Part shown: positions 16,984-24,596 of the stretch, piece after piece
How the letters are laid out: each line of letters opens with the position of its first letter
Position numbering within the stretch: position 1 is the first letter of the stretch
From: an uncultured Myxococcaceae bacterium
GTDB taxonomy: Bacteria; Myxococcota_A; Polyangia; Polyangiales; Ga0077539
Direction of reading: 5' to 3'
Length of the DNA stretch: 64,000 bases
Assembly: GCA_945952225.1 (NCBI GenBank)
Contig: CAMFHP010000027.1
Span: forward strand, 1-64,000
The notes under the pieces: generated by a model
What the model was told of the DNA's origin: nothing
The model's database searches: none
What the model saw: only the letters and a program-made list of their open reading frames with translations
Made by a program: the position numbers and the translations under genes

Positions 16984-17099
16984 AGGGGATTTTCGGTTCA
17001 CAGATCGCGCCGCGGGAGAGGACGCCCGCATCACGGCGCAACCACAGCCGCGCGCACCGCAAGGGACGGCGGAGCGCGCATCGTCGGAGGACAGGGAAG

Positions 17100-18395
17100 A
17101 TGGCTCTCTCGTTTGAAATGGCCGAGGACAACAACTTCGCGGCGGCTCGTATCAAGGTGGTCGGCGTCGGCGGCGCAGGCGGCAACGCCATCCGCACGAT
17201 GATCGAATCGCAGGTGTCGGACGTGGAGTTCGTCGTCGCGAACACCGACATCCAGGCCCTCGCGGGCAACCCCGCGGAGCAGAAGATCCAGCTCGGTCGC
17301 TCGCTCACGCGCGGCCTCGGCGCCGGCGCGAACCCCGAGATCGGCAAGAAGGCCGCGATGGAGGACATCCAGCTCATTCAGGAGCACCTCCAGGGCGCCG
17401 ACATGGTCTTCGTGACCGCGGGCATGGGCGGCGGCACGGGCACGGGCGCGGCCCCGGTGATCGCGCAGGTGGCGCGTGATCTCGGCGCGCTCACCGTGGG
17501 CGTGGTGACCAAGCCCTTCCGCTTCGAAGGCCGTCGCCGCTCGAAGCAGGCCGACACGGGCCTCGAAGAGCTCGCCAACCACGTCGACACGCTCATCACG
17601 ATTCCGAACGAGAAGCTCCTCGGACTCGACGATCCGGCGATGACGCTCACCGACGGCTTCCGCAAGGCCGACGAGGTGCTCGTCAACGCGGTGCAGGGCA
17701 TCTCCGATCTCATCCAGCAGAACGGCGTGGTGAACGTCGACTTCGCCGACGTGAAGGCCATCATGTCGAACATGGGCATGGCCCTCATGGGCATCGGCTA
17801 CGGCCGCGGTGACCGCCGCGCGATGGACGCCGCCCACGCCGCCATCAACAGCCCGCTGCTCGACAACATGAGCGTGCAGGGCGCGACGGGCATCCTCATC
17901 AACTTCATGGGCGGGCCCGACATGCGCCTCGCCGAAGTGAACGAGGCCGCCACGATGATCATGGACTCGGCCAACGAGGACGCGAACATCATCTTCGGCT
18001 CCGTGATCAACCCCGACATGCGCGACATGATCAAGGTCACGGTCATCGCCACGGGCTTCGGTCGCATCGAGCAGACCGAGCAGACCGCGGTGGCCGCGCA
18101 GCGCGCCGTGGCGGTGCCGAAGAACATCGTCACGCCGCAGGTGATGATGCAGACGCCGCAGCGTCTCCCCTACGCGCCGCCGGTGCAGGCCCAGGCGCCC
18201 GTGCGTCAGGCGCAGCCCATGGCCGCCGCCGCGGGTCACGACATGACCCCGCGCCGCAGCTCGATGCCCCCGCAGGCGCAGGCCCCGCAGCCCGCGATGC
18301 AGCGCCAGGCGCGCCCCGCGCCGCAGCCCGTGAACCTCCGCGAGGATGAGTGGGACATCCCCACCTTCCTCCGCAACAGCGGCCGCGACGAGTGA
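17100..18395 (+). CDS. ftsZ: cell division protein FtsZ
   Basis: The tubulin-like GTPase that forms the Z-ring at mid-cell. About 431 aa. It shows [11 protein letters not shown] near residue 20, the tubulin signature [10 protein letters not shown] near 115, and the T7 loop [11 protein letters not shown] near 210. A Gln/Pro/Ala-rich linker from about 345 leads to the conserved C-terminal peptide WDIPTFLR that binds FtsA. The ATG at 17100 is chosen because GGAGG lies 9 nt upstream; a second Met 6 codons later is possible. It is probably co-transcribed with ftsA and ends before a strong terminator. Confidence 0.98.
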   Translation: MALSFEMAEDNNFAAARIKVVGVGGAGGNAIRTMIESQVSDVEFVVANTDIQALAGNPAEQKIQLGRSLTRGLGAGANPEIGKKAAMEDIQLIQEHLQGADMVFVTAGMGGGTGTGAAPVIAQVARDLGALTVGVVTKPFRFEGRRRSKQADTGLEELANHVDTLITIPNEKLLGLDDPAMTLTDGFRKADEVLVNAVQGISDLIQQNGVVNVDFADVKAIMSNMGMALMGIGYGRGDRRAMDAAHAAINSPLLDNMSVQGATGILINFMGGPDMRLAEVNEAATMIMDSANEDANIIFGSVINPDMRDMIKVTVIATGFGRIEQTEQTAVAAQRAVAVPKNIVTPQVMMQTPQRLPYAPPVQAQAPVRQAQPMAAAAGHDMTPRRSSMPPQAQAPQPAMQRQARPAPQPVNLREDEWDIPTFLRNSGRDE

Positions 18396-18421
18396 TCGCC
18401 GCGACAGTCTGAGCCCCACAG

Positions 18422-18460
18422 GGGCCCCGCGGGTGAGTGGTCGCCTGCGGGGCCCTTCTT
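18422..18460 (+). terminator. rho-independent terminator after ftsZ
   Basis: GGGCCCCGC (18422-18430) pairs perfectly with GCGGGGCCC (18447-18455) and is followed by TTCTT. It lies 27 bp after the ftsZ stop codon, before the convergent rnhA. Confidence 0.8.
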
Positions 18461-18514
18461 CCATTCGAAGACCGCGCGAACGGCTTTTCTAGAAGTCACT
18501 TCGCGCGAAAGATC

Positions 18515-18964
18515 TCAGTACGGTCGCCCCGAGACCTCGCTCACGCCACGGCGCGCGAGGCCGTCGACGCGCTCGTTGTCGGGGTTGCCCGCGTGGCCCT
18601 TCACCCAGGCCCACTCGACGGTGTGCTTCGCGATGGCCGCTTCGAGTCGCTGCCACAGGTCGGCGTTCTTCACGGGCTGCTTGCTCGACGTGCGCCAGCC
18701 GTTCTTCTTCCACCCGTGGATCCACTGGGTGATGCCGTCCTTCACGTAGACCGAGTCGGTCACGATCCGCACGCTCACGGGACGCTTCAGCGCTTCGAGC
18801 GCCATGATGGCCGCCATGAGCTCCATGCGGTTGTTCGTCGTGTCGGCCTCGCCGCCCCAGAGCTCGCGCTCATTGCCGTTCCATCGCAGCAGCGCGCCCC
18901 AGCCGCCGGGCCCGGGATTCCCCGAGCACGCGCCGTCGGTGTAGATCTCGACCTTGTCGCTCAT
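18515..18964 (-). CDS. rnhA: ribonuclease HI
   Basis: Cleaves the RNA strand of RNA-DNA hybrids during replication and R-loop removal. At 149 aa it is close to the E. coli enzyme. The four acidic metal ligands are visible: Asp in [11 protein letters not shown] near residue 8, Glu in NRMELMA near 46, Asp in VTDSVYV near 68, and Asp in the C-terminal NPDNERVD. The catalytic-loop His is in VKGHAGN. I start at the ATG at 18964, giving [11 protein letters not shown]; longer readings have no family support. RNase H also trims msDNA-RNA in some retrons, but this gene is 4.5 kb from the retron and is a normal housekeeping copy. Confidence 0.96.
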   Translation of the reverse strand: MSDKVEIYTDGACSGNPGPGGWGALLRWNGNERELWGGEADTTNNRMELMAAIMALEALKRPVSVRIVTDSVYVKDGITQWIHGWKKNGWRTSSKQPVKNADLWQRLEAAIAKHTVEWAWVKGHAGNPDNERVDGLARRGVSEVSGRPY

Positions 18965-19105
18965 GGCTGCGCTTCGCATACCACGGCGCCGCCGCAACGA
19001 ACGCGCTTGAACGCGCACGACGCCCGCGGGCACCCTCACGGCCTCCATGATCGCGCCCTCCCGCAGCGTCGCTCCGCACTCCATCGTTCATGATCGAGGC
19101 GCGCG

Positions 19106-20947
19106 ATGATCCGCGTGGTGATCGACGCGAGCGATGCGCCCGCCGACGCGTCCTTCGCTGCGCTCTCCGAGGCGCTCTTCGATGCGGCCATCGCCGTCGC
19201 GCCGCCGCGCATCGCGCTCGTGCTCACCGAGGCGCACCGCGCGAAGCTCTCCGCGCGCTTCGCCCGCCACGAGGCGCTCCAGGTGGTCATCGTGCGCGAC
19301 GCCGACGGCGCATGGGAGCGTGTCGAACGCCTCGCCTCCGCGGGCGCCGTGGTGGTCTCGCAGCGCCGCTACCGACCGCTGCTCCACTGGGTCGCGGTCA
19401 CGTGGACGCCCGCGCTCGAACTCTCACCCGCCGACGGTCTCTCGCGCTGGCGCGATGGCCTCGCGCTCGACGACGTGCCCGCCGCCGCGTCGTTGCGCGA
19501 CGTCGCCCTGCTCGTCGAGTCCGCCGACGCCGCGATGCCGCCCGCGTCGTTGCGTGAGCCCGCGGTGAAGCTCCGCGCGCTGCTCGCCGCGCTCTCGTAC
19601 GGACGCGAGGTGCTCGCGAAGCACGACGGCACGTGGATCGGCACCGGCGACACACCCATCGACGCGAAGACCCGCCTCGCGTGGGCGAAGGCCCTCGACG
19701 TGCCCGCCATCGCCACGCCCGCCGAGTGGGCCACGCTGCTCCTCGAACGCGCGAAGGAGTTCGGCGTCGGCGTGATCGCGCTCGGCGACGAGGTGGAGCT
19801 CGAAGCGCAGCGCGCCCGCGTGGCCCGTGGCGCATCGCCCAATCGCGCGGTGGTCGTGGGCGGCGCGCTCCATCTGGTGAACGTGCCCGACGAGCTCCGT
19901 GCGCAGCTCACGTCGATGCACGGCGTCTTCTTTCACGAGGTCACCGCGCGCGTGTCGGGCTTCGACCGCGTGCAGGCCCTCGCGCTCTCGCATCCCGCGG
20001 AGGCCTGGCTCGATGATCCCTTCGTCGACCGCGCGCTCACGAGCGTCGATCCGCAGGGCGCCGACCGCGACGAGCTCGAGTTCGCGCGCGCGTCGCTCCT
20101 GCTCCACGACCGTCTCGCGCCCCGCGCTGCGCCGCGCCGTCGCGACTGGCGCGCGCACCTCGCCGAGGCGCTCGCCCACGACCCGCCGCCCGTCGCGCTG
20201 CGCGTGCCTCCCACCGTGCGCCACGATGGTGTGACGACGGTGATGCTCCCGCACCGCGAGGTCGACCGGCGTGCCTCGCAGCGGGGCAAGGAGCTCGTGG
20301 GCGTGCGTGCGATCGCGGAGCCGCGCATCGACCGTGACGACGGCCTCGTGACCCTCACCGCAGCCACGGAGCGTGTCGGCGGCGGCGAGTGGAACGCGTG
20401 GATCGCGCAGCGGCGCTTTCTGCTCCCCACGGGCCGCGCGGTCGATGACGAAGAACTCCGCGTCGACCTCTTCGTGCGCGCGCCCTCGCGCAACGCGCTC
20501 ACGCCCGACCTCCTGCGCTGGTGGAACCAGAACCCCGACGACCATCAGCTCGGACTCTTCTGGCCCTCGACGGTGGTGCCCTTCGCCGAAGGGCTCTGGC
20601 GCGACGCCGACCGCGACCTCGCGATGCTCTGGATCGCGCTGCGCCGCGCGCTCGCGAAGGGCCTCGACGTGACGCTGGCGGACGGGACCGGCGTGCTCGA
20701 ACTGGGCGGCGGTCACGTCGCCGAGGTGTGCGCCACGGACCGATCGCTGCACGCGAGCGGCGCCCTCGATGCGGCCTTCGTGTGCGCCTTCGACGGCGCG
20801 CCCCCGCTCACCCTCGACCGCCACGCGTGGACGCGCCGCAGCGACAGGCACGGCCCTGCCATTCCGCGCGCGCTCGACCTCGCGCACGGTGACGTGCGGC
20901 TCCGCGTGACGCTGCTCCCGACCCCGTGGGATGCGCCCGCGCGTTGA
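19106..20947 (+). CDS. large uncharacterised protein, 613 aa
   Basis: The product is not recognised. The protein is acidic, Ala/Asp/Arg-rich and soluble, with no signal peptide or membrane helix. The N-terminus (MIRVVIDASDAP followed by alternating hydrophobic segments) looks like an alpha/beta fold. The C-terminal part has Trp-rich stretches such as LLRWWNQNP and LGLFWPSTVVPF. GAGG lies 6 nt before the ATG. Codon use is host-like and the whole frame is open, supporting a real gene. It runs towards two tRNA genes on the other strand. Confidence 0.75.
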   Translation: MIRVVIDASDAPADASFAALSEALFDAAIAVAPPRIALVLTEAHRAKLSARFARHEALQVVIVRDADGAWERVERLASAGAVVVSQRRYRPLLHWVAVTWTPALELSPADGLSRWRDGLALDDVPAAASLRDVALLVESADAAMPPASLREPAVKLRALLAALSYGREVLAKHDGTWIGTGDTPIDAKTRLAWAKALDVPAIATPAEWATLLLERAKEFGVGVIALGDEVELEAQRARVARGASPNRAVVVGGALHLVNVPDELRAQLTSMHGVFFHEVTARVSGFDRVQALALSHPAEAWLDDPFVDRALTSVDPQGADRDELEFARASLLLHDRLAPRAAPRRRDWRAHLAEALAHDPPPVALRVPPTVRHDGVTTVMLPHREVDRRASQRGKELVGVRAIAEPRIDRDDGLVTLTAATERVGGGEWNAWIAQRRFLLPTGRAVDDEELRVDLFVRAPSRNALTPDLLRWWNQNPDDHQLGLFWPSTVVPFAEGLWRDADRDLAMLWIALRRALAKGLDVTLADGTGVLELGGGHVAEVCATDRSLHASGALDAAFVCAFDGAPPLTLDRHAWTRRSDRHGPAIPRALDLAHGDVRLRVTLLPTPWDAPAR

Positions 20948-20977
20948 GCCCCGAAACCCGGTGCGTTGAAACGACAA

Positions 20978-21009
20978 AGGCCGCCGACGCACCATGCGTT
21001 CGACGGCCT
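20978..21009 (-). terminator. terminator downstream of the promoter-distal tRNA-Val
   Basis: An imperfect inverted repeat, AGGCCG..CGCA paired with TGCG..CGGCCT around a 3-nt loop. On the minus strand it is followed by TTTGTCGTTT. It sits 8 bp past the 3' end of the tRNA. Confidence 0.7.
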
Positions 21010-21017
21010 CTGGAGGG

Positions 21018-21089
21018 TGCGGGCAACAGGATTTGAACCTGTGACTTCGTCCGTGTGAAGGACGCACTCTACCGCTGAGTTATGCCCGC
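21018..21089 (-). tRNA. tRNA-Val (anticodon CAC), copy 2
   Basis: A 72-nt cloverleaf on the minus strand. The 7-bp acceptor stem is GCGGGCA with its complement. The anticodon stem CGTCC/GGACG encloses the 7-nt loop TTCACAC, giving anticodon CAC, which reads GTG (valine). The T loop is GTTCAAATC. CCA is not encoded. The sequence is identical to the copy at 21166-21237. Confidence 0.96.
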
Positions 21090-21126
21090 GGACGTGGGGT
21101 ACGACCGCGCCTCATCCGAGACGACG

Positions 21127-21158
21127 AAGGCCATCGAAGCGTGTGCTTGGATGGCCTT
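21127..21158 (-). repeat. stem-loop between the two tRNA-Val genes
   Basis: AAGGCCATC..AAGC and GCTT..GATGGCCTT pair around a GTGT loop, with one G-G mismatch. It may act as a terminator or processing signal after the first tRNA; no good T-tract follows on the minus strand. Confidence 0.5.
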
Positions 21159-21165
21159 CTGGTGG

Positions 21166-21237
21166 TGCGGGCAACAGGATTTGAACCTGTGACTTCGTCC
21201 GTGTGAAGGACGCACTCTACCGCTGAGTTATGCCCGC
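21166..21237 (-). tRNA. tRNA-Val (anticodon CAC), copy 1
   Basis: Identical over all 72 nt to the copy at 21018-21089 and first in the transcript. The anticodon loop TTCACAC gives CAC. The pair is separated by 76 bp holding a stem-loop. Two copies fit the heavy use of GTG codons in this GC-rich genome. Confidence 0.96.
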
Positions 21238-21255
21238 GTCGCGTTGGGGAGGCCG

Positions 21256-21284
21256 TTTGTACGCAGGGCCCCTCGACCCGTCAA
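21256..21284 (-). promoter_or_regulatory. sigma-70 type promoter for the tRNA-Val genes
   Basis: On the minus strand, TTGACG (21284-21279), a 17-nt spacer and TACAAA (21261-21256) form a good -35/-10 pair. It lies 18 nt upstream of the first tRNA-Val. Confidence 0.65.
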
Positions 21285-21363
21285 AAGAAAAATGACGGCG
21301 CCCAACGGCCGCTTGTCGATTTTCCGCCGCGACCCGCATGATCCCGCGCATGGAGACTGCCCG

Positions 21364-23022
21364 ATGCCCTCGGTGATCACGGCCTTTCGCGACCTCGACC
21401 GGCTCCGCGAGATCGCGGTGGTGCTCGCGCGGCACGGCTTCGGCGAGGTGGTGCAGCGCCTCGGCCTCGAAGGCTTCGTGACGGCGCAGCGGGCGAACAC
21501 CGAGCTCCACGCGGCCTCGCTGGGGCAGCGCCTGCGCTTCGTGCTTCAAGACCTCGGCCCCTCGTTCGTGAAGCTCGGGCAGATCGCGTCGACGCGCGCG
21601 GACCTCATTCCCGCCGACGTGATCGCCGAGCTCAAGGTGCTGCAAGACGAGGTGAAGCCCGTCGCGTGGGCCGAGGTGAAGCGCGAGATCGAAGACGACC
21701 TCGGCGGCGCCCTCGCCGACCTCTTCGAATACGTCGACGAGGAGCCCCTCGCGAGCGCCTCCATCGCGCAGGTGCACCGGGGGCGGCTGCGCGAGGGCGA
21801 CGAGGTGCTCGACGTGGCCATCAAGGTCCAGCGTCCGCGCATTCGCGACACCGTCGAGCGCGACATCGACCTGCTCTACTGGTTCGCCCGCGCGATGGAG
21901 CGCGCGATCCCCGAGTCGCGGCGTTACTCCCCCGTCGACCTCGTCGCCGAGTTCGACCGCTCGATGCAGGCCGAGATCGACTTCATGCAGGAGGCCGAGC
22001 ACGCCGAGCGCTTCGCCAAGAACTTCGAGGGCGACACGCGGGTGCGCTTTCCGAAGGTCTACCGTCGCGTGTCGGGCAAGCGGGTGCTGACGCTCGAGTT
22101 CTTTCACGGCATGCACCTCGACGACGCCATCGCCGCGGGCTGGGACGGCAAGCGCATCGCGTCGATGTCCGTGGGCGTGATCATCAAGATGGTGTTCGAA
22201 GACGGCTTCTTTCACGCCGATCCGCACCCCGGAAACATCATCGTGATGGGCACCGCCGAGGAGCCCGTGCTGGGCATTCTCGACCTGGGCCTCGTGGGCC
22301 ACCTCTCGGGCCCCATGCGCGACAAGGCGCTGGAGCTCATCGTGGCCGCCGTGCGCGAAGACTTCGACGCCGTGGCCGACGCGCTCTACGCGCTCGGTCG
22401 TCCGACGCGCAAGGTCGACATGCGCGACTTTCGCAACGACGTGCAGACGCTCGGGCGCAAGTACCTCGGTCGCAAGCTCGCGGACCTCCAGGCCTCGGCG
22501 CTCGTGCGCGACCTCATCTGGGGCGCGGTGAAGCACGGCATCGACATGCCGCCCGACTTCGTGATGGTCGGTCGCGCGCTCATGACCATCGAGGGCACGG
22601 GGCGGCAGCTCCACCCCGACCTCGACCTGCTCCACGAGGCGCGGCCCCATGTGCTGCGGCTCATCGCACAGCGGTTCTCGCCCGATCGCATCGGCAACGA
22701 TGTGCTTCGCACGGCGCTGCGCCTCGGCGGCATGGCCGGGCAGATGCCCGAGCAGGTGAGCGAAATTCTCGATGACCTTCGCAAGGGTCACCTCACGCTC
22801 AAGTCGTCGGACCCCGAGCTCGCCCCCGTCGCCGATCGCCTCGGACGCAGGCTCTACAGCGGGCTCACGGTGTCGGCGATGGTGCTCGGCGGCGCGCTGC
22901 TCATCGCCATGACCCAGGGGCCGCGCATGTGGCTCGGCGTGCTGCTCCTCGCGGGCGCGGCGCTTCAATCGGGTGCGCACCTGCTCCGCGACTGGTGGCG
23001 CGCGCTGTCGCTCCGGCGGTGA
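21364..23022 (+). CDS. ABC1/UbiB family atypical kinase
   Basis: Member of the ABC1/ADCK/UbiB protein-kinase-like family, which supports ubiquinone or other isoprenoid-lipid metabolism. About 552 aa. Signatures are the KxGQ motif (FVKLGQIASTR near residue 65), the Ala-rich nucleotide loop ASASIAQVH near 137, the invariant KVQRP Lys, and the catalytic-loop block FFHADPHPGN near 283 followed by LDLGLVG. Two hydrophobic helices at the C-terminus (about 503-540) suggest membrane anchoring, as in UbiB. The ATG at 21364 has GGAG 8 nt upstream. No other quinone-biosynthesis gene is adjacent, so the exact lipid is unknown. Confidence 0.92.
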   Translation: MPSVITAFRDLDRLREIAVVLARHGFGEVVQRLGLEGFVTAQRANTELHAASLGQRLRFVLQDLGPSFVKLGQIASTRADLIPADVIAELKVLQDEVKPVAWAEVKREIEDDLGGALADLFEYVDEEPLASASIAQVHRGRLREGDEVLDVAIKVQRPRIRDTVERDIDLLYWFARAMERAIPESRRYSPVDLVAEFDRSMQAEIDFMQEAEHAERFAKNFEGDTRVRFPKVYRRVSGKRVLTLEFFHGMHLDDAIAAGWDGKRIASMSVGVIIKMVFEDGFFHADPHPGNIIVMGTAEEPVLGILDLGLVGHLSGPMRDKALELIVAAVREDFDAVADALYALGRPTRKVDMRDFRNDVQTLGRKYLGRKLADLQASALVRDLIWGAVKHGIDMPPDFVMVGRALMTIEGTGRQLHPDLDLLHEARPHVLRLIAQRFSPDRIGNDVLRTALRLGGMAGQMPEQVSEILDDLRKGHLTLKSSDPELAPVADRLGRRLYSGLTVSAMVLGGALLIAMTQGPRMWLGVLLLAGAALQSGAHLLRDWWRALSLRR

Positions 23023-23083
23023 TCGTCGCGACGGGGTCTTGCGCGGGCGCAACGGTGGTTACACTCCGCGCCTCTGACCTCCC

Positions 23084-24250
23084 GTGAACGAGCTCACCTT
23101 TCGCATCCACGAGTCCGTCGCATCGATCCCCGAGCCCGCGTGGAACAGCCTCCGCGACGAGGCGTGGACCCCGTTCCAGTCGTACGCGTGGATGCGCGCG
23201 CTCGAAGAGACGGGCTGCGCGGTGCCGAAGCGCGGATGGACCCCGATGCACATGGCCCTCTGGCGCGGCGACGAGCTCCTCGCGCTCGCCCCCGCGTACG
23301 CGCGGACCGACAGCCAGGGCGAGTTCGTCTTCGACCACGGGTGGGCCAACTCCGCGGTGCGCGCGAACATCCGCTACTACCCGAAGCTCACGCTCGCCGT
23401 GCCCTTCACGCCGTGCCTCGGGCGCAGGGTCTTCACGCGCCCCGGTGAAGATCGCGAGCTCCTCGCGCGCACGCTGCTCCGTCAGGTCTTCGAGGCCGCC
23501 GCCGAGGCCGGGCTCTCGTCGGTGCACGTGCTCTTTCTCACCGACGACGAGGCGCGCTACGCCGAGGCTGAAGGGGCCGCGATCCGTCACGGGGTGCAGT
23601 TCCACTGGCAGAACCCGGGCTACGCGAGCTTCGACGACTACCTCGGTCGCTTCACGTCACGGCGCCGCAAGAACCTCCGCAAGGAGGCCGACGCCTGGCG
23701 CGAGCAGAACCTCACGCTCACCACGCGCCGCGGTCCCGCGCTCAGCGCCGCCGACGCGCCGCTCGTCCACCGGCTCTACACGTCGACGGTCGACAAGTTC
23801 GTGTGGGGCAAACGGTATCTCACCACGGCCTTCTTCGAACGCGTGCTCACCGAGTGCAACGACGCGGTGGAACTCGTGGAGGCGAAGCGCGAGGGCGAGG
23901 TGATCGCCGGGGCCTTCAACGTCGCATCGCCCACGCACCTCTACGGGCGCTACTGGGGGTGCTTTGAAGAGCATCCCTTTCTGCACTTCTCGGTCTGTTA
24001 TTACCACTCGATCGAGGAGTGCATCTCACGCGGGGTGAAGGTCTTCGAGGGAGGCGCGGGCGGGGAGCACAAGGTGTCGCGGGGCTTCGAACCCTTCATC
24101 ACCCGCTCGGCGCACGTGATGACCCACGCGGGCCTCGACGCGGCGGTGAAGCGGTTCTGCGCCGAGGAGCGTGCTGCCATCGAGCAGGAGTGGCCCGACA
24201 TGCTCGCGGCCGCTGGAATGAAGCCCTGGAGCGCAGCGCCCCGTGGTTAG
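23084..24250 (+). CDS. GNAT-fold acyltransferase, peptidogalycan biosynthesis/recognition type
   Basis: A 388-aa protein similar to the COG3146 family, a double-GNAT/FemAB-like acyltransferase group. It has SYAWMRALEETG near residue 33, FDDYLGRFTSRRRKNLRKE near 188, and the family's C-terminal block GRYWGCFEEHPFLHFSVCYY with FEGGAGGEHK. The start is a GTG at 23084 with no strong ribosome-binding site. The substrate is not established. It ends 16 bp before clpS and may share its transcript; many bacteria keep this gene apart, so the link is only positional. Confidence 0.82.
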   Translation: MNELTFRIHESVASIPEPAWNSLRDEAWTPFQSYAWMRALEETGCAVPKRGWTPMHMALWRGDELLALAPAYARTDSQGEFVFDHGWANSAVRANIRYYPKLTLAVPFTPCLGRRVFTRPGEDRELLARTLLRQVFEAAAEAGLSSVHVLFLTDDEARYAEAEGAAIRHGVQFHWQNPGYASFDDYLGRFTSRRRKNLRKEADAWREQNLTLTTRRGPALSAADAPLVHRLYTSTVDKFVWGKRYLTTAFFERVLTECNDAVELVEAKREGEVIAGAFNVASPTHLYGRYWGCFEEHPFLHFSVCYYHSIEECISRGVKVFEGGAGGEHKVSRGFEPFITRSAHVMTHAGLDAAVKRFCAEERAAIEQEWPDMLAAAGMKPWSAAPRG

Positions 24251-24266
24251 AATGGAGGCCGTCGCC

Positions 24267-24596
24267 ATGGCGGGAAGACCGAGAGAAGAGACCGATTCGA
24301 ACACCATCGTCGAGACGCGGAGCGAGAAGAAGCTCGCCAAGCCGCGGCTCTACAAGGTGCTGCTCCACAACGATCACTACACGACGCGCGAGTTCGTCGT
24401 GGCCATCTTGATCGAGATCTTTCGCAAGTCGGAGAGCGACGCCGTCGCCATCATGATGCACGTGCATCAGCGGGGCGTGGGCGTGGCCGGCGTGTACACG
24501 TACGAGGTCGCGCAGACGAAGATCCACCAGGTGGAACAACTCGCGCGGGAGAACGAGTTTCCGCTGCTCCTGACGATGGAACCGGAGGACGACTGA
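24267..24596 (+). CDS. clpS: ATP-dependent Clp protease adaptor ClpS
   Basis: N-recognin that delivers N-end-rule substrates to ClpA. 109 aa. It shows the fold core LYKVLLHNDHYTTREFV near residue 30, with the Asn-Asp pair of the N-degron pocket, and HVHQRGVGVAGVYTYEVA, containing the second pocket histidine. The ATG at 24267 is chosen for GGAGG 8 nt upstream. clpA starts directly after its stop codon (TGA then ATG), so the two are translationally coupled. Confidence 0.95.
   Translation: MAGRPREETDSNTIVETRSEKKLAKPRLYKVLLHNDHYTTREFVVAILIEIFRKSESDAVAIMMHVHQRGVGVAGVYTYEVAQTKIHQVEQLARENEFPLLLTMEPEDD

Noticed and set aside
18515-18964. RNase H as a dedicated retron component
   Set aside because: It is a standard rnhA 4.5 kb away, separated by ftsA-ftsZ and other genes. 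Retrons commonly use the host enzyme.
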